This document shows positions 62,433-64,000 of a stretch of 64,000 bases of DNA, piece after piece. The stretch's first letter is position 1. Every line of letters begins with the position of its first letter. The position numbers and the translations under genes are program-made. Source of the DNA: Vigna angularis (Eukaryota > Streptophyta > Magnoliopsida > Fabales > Fabaceae); contig NC_068977.1 in NCBI RefSeq assembly GCF_016808095.1, positions 27,119,364-27,183,363 on the forward strand. The letters run 5' to 3'. The notes beneath the pieces are model-generated. The model was not told the DNA's origin, searched no databases, and was given only the letters and a program-made list of their open reading frames with translations.

Positions 62433-62841
62433 GGTATGTCTCATCCAATGATTGGAAAAGCCATTTCAAGAAGATGGGGCAACAAATATTTATATTCATT
62501 GTTGGTGGGGCGACCAAATCTGAGGTTTGAACAGTACTTTGATAAAAAAAATTGTTTTCACTCTTTTTCCTTTCAGTTTTTCTGGTTTGACGTGGTGTTT
62601 AATCATCAGCTTAGGACTTGTCAAAAGCTTACTGGTAAGCTGAGGAGGGAAGTTATTCTAGGCTCGTCTAGTATTGATGATCCTACATATTATATTATGG
62701 TATTAAAGTGTTTACCTTTTTCTTCAATTGAAGAATGTTCCTTGTATTGCAATTCGTTATAATTGTATATCGCCTTTCGTCTTGTAGAAATTGAAGATGC
62801 TAACAACACATGAACCTTCATTGGATGATCTCCATATATGA
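62433..62841 (+). pseudogene. Captured 3' exons of a SEC1/KEULE-like gene
   Basis: Three exon pieces join in phase with GT-AG introns: about 62433-62524, 62610-62699 and 62788-62841. They read SSNDWKSHFKKMGQQIFIFI and VGGATKSE, then LRTCQKLTGKLRREV and ILGSSSIDDP, then KLKMLTTHEPSLDDLHI and a stop. This is the characteristic C-terminal end of plant SEC1A/SEC1B/KEULE proteins, Sec1/Munc18 regulators of SNARE-driven vesicle fusion at the plasma membrane and cell plate. The assignment comes from knowledge of the family. About 90% of the gene is absent, so it cannot make a functional regulator. Retained introns show capture at the DNA level. An ATG-led frame from 62306 could fuse element sequence to the first exon piece. 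Confidence 0.82.
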
Positions 62842-63029
62842 CTTCGCAAATTCACTGGGAGATGATCTTCTGCTTGTCTAATGTACGTGTTGTAACCATA
62901 TTGTTTATTCTTTTAATGTAACAAATTCTTTGGACATTTGGCTATGGTATAGCCAAGCCATTGACTGTTAAAAAATGTGCATATGTTAGGAATTTTCATT
63001 GGTTAGAAACAATGTTTTTGAAAGAAATT

Positions 63030-63553
63030 CTAGTAAATGTTATTCTTTGGAGGCACACCTTTGTTAAATAGTCGTTTACAATGGTTGCATTTGATACCAA
63101 AAAGGGAGTTTGTTCCTTCACTCCATGTATTTTTTGGGTCACCTTCAACAGAATGGCTTTTCCGATATGTAATTTCAACATATGTCGTGTTGATAATTAT
63201 CGTGTTGACAAGTGGGAGGGAGCGGGTGGGAGCGGGTCCATTGAGGGAGTCATTCGACGGGGAAGATGTATTTGAGGAGGGAGAGGCGGTCGATAGCGGT
63301 GATAGTGGAAGCAAGGGTGTCGGTGGGGGAGAGGAGGGAGAAGAGGGTGGGGGCAAGGTCGTGGGAGTGACGGTGGTGGATCCAGGGCATTGGCGGAAGC
63401 GGGGTCGTCAAAGCCAAAGAGCTTGGAGATTAAGGTTAGGAAGGCGATGGAGTAGAAGTGGCGAGATTGGTCGGATGACCGAGGATAAAAAGAAGAAGAT
63501 GTGGTGATTGTTGTGAAGAGAGTCAAAGTTTCTAAGTGTACAACGTGACACAC
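63030..63553 (-). other. GC-rich right segment of the Pack-MULE
   Basis: Overlapping minus-strand frames (63553-63197, 63356-63030) are Pro/Ser-rich. The second ends with a Lys-Cys-x2-Cys-(x4)-Phe segment (KCNHCKRLFNKG) preceded by DPKNTW, which faintly resembles the start of a BED zinc finger. The His part of such a finger is missing. The origin is unknown; it could be a second captured fragment. Confidence 0.3.
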
Positions 63554-63714
63554 CGTTAGTCACATTAGATTAAATTTAACGTCGTTCCTTTTTTAGGACT
63601 AAAAATTTGAGTTTTTAAGGAAGATGATGAAAATGAACAAACCTTTAGAAGAAAAACGAAACTAAAAAATGCGTGATACTTGATGGACTAAAACATATTT
63701 AACCCTTATATCTT

Positions 63715-64000
63715 TTAGTTGTATAATATCTTTATATATATATATATATATATATATTTTTGAAAAATCCCATTATCCTTTTTAATCAGTATAATTATAT
63801 GTTTTAGTTATATATGATTTTTATGTATATATATTTTTGATATTATAATTATATCTAAGATATTTGTATAGGTGAATTATATGATCTTAAATATTAAATT
63901 TACGTTGTGTCTTTTTAATAATTGTATGTTATTAAAATAAGACGATATATAATATATTTAAATAAAATATAGTTGAATTGATCAGTAAATATGGATAAAT
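63715..64000. other. AT-rich sequence after the Pack-MULE
   Basis: It holds a TA run at about 63733-63758 and a segment at 63757-63815 similar to 62008-62053 on the other side of the Pack-MULE (both with TTTTGAAAAA..C..ATTA). It probably continues the interrupted LTR. No gene was seen. Confidence 0.4.

Larger units (their letters stand above)
62054..63705. mobile_element. Pack-MULE with SEC1/KEULE gene fragment
   Basis: TIRs of about 150 bp (GGGTTAAATATATTTCTAAT and, inverted at the right, GGGTTAAATATGTTTTAGTC) are flanked by the exact 9-bp TSD TTATATCTT (62045-62053 and 63706-63714). The interior carries the 3' end of a Sec1/Munc18-type gene with introns (62433-62841), its likely 3'-UTR, and on the right a GC-rich segment of other origin. 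Carriage of host gene pieces between Mutator TIRs defines a Pack-MULE. It inserted into LTR sequence. Confidence 0.92.

Overview
The window is AT-rich plant nuclear DNA, most likely from a legume, perhaps of the Phaseoleae. That placement is an inference from the style of its retroelements and MULE genes. Only two intact host genes can be supported. (1) A six-exon plus-strand gene (41726-43302) encodes a 205-residue Vma22/CCDC115-like V-ATPase assembly factor. (2) A single-exon minus-strand gene (52952-53902) encodes the plastid division-site protein MinD (316 residues). Most other long open frames are repeat translations or transposon remains.

The rest is a nested stack of transposable elements, several with target-site duplications (TSDs) that can be read directly. 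Three CACTA-type elements have 3-bp TSDs: 12749-14467 (aaa), 15654-19157 (aca) and 25289-26631 (aac). Two solo LTRs of one family have perfect 5-bp TSDs: 5675-7986 (caatc) and 16267-18937 (aagag); the second sits inside a CACTA element. Related LTR copies lie at 1935-4045, about 31710-40577 and from 55033 on. Three Mutator-like elements (MULEs) have 9-10 bp TSDs: 34130-40560, 45733-47496 and 62054-63705. A decayed Ty1/copia element on the minus strand (56782-61985) and the last MULE interrupt the LTR that starts at 55033.

Three elements carry gene material that deserves attention. The CACTA element at 25289-26631 holds a TFIIB zinc-ribbon fragment in which a 16-codon module is tandemly triplicated. 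The MULE at 62054-63705 carries the last three exons, with introns, of a SEC1/KEULE-type (Sec1/Munc18) gene, so it is a Pack-MULE. The 6.4-kb MULE at 34130-40560 has TIRs of over 600 bp and two convergent decayed genes: a DUF1985-like gene and a Ulp1-type (C48) protease gene whose catalytic Cys codon reads Tyr. Between them is a tandem array of exon-like modules encoding a W-Y-x-R-x-x-K/N-W-V motif.

At larger scale, 28.1-31.7 kb and 47.8-54.8 kb look like diverged copies of one segment. minD is present only in the second copy, whose 3' flank is itself repeated. A degenerate minisatellite related to AAGGTTGAGACGGGTC occurs at three places. A 0.7-kb (CA)n/(CCCACA)n block with a 28-base C run lies at 21.87-22.60 kb. 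No rRNA, tRNA or CRISPR array was recognised.
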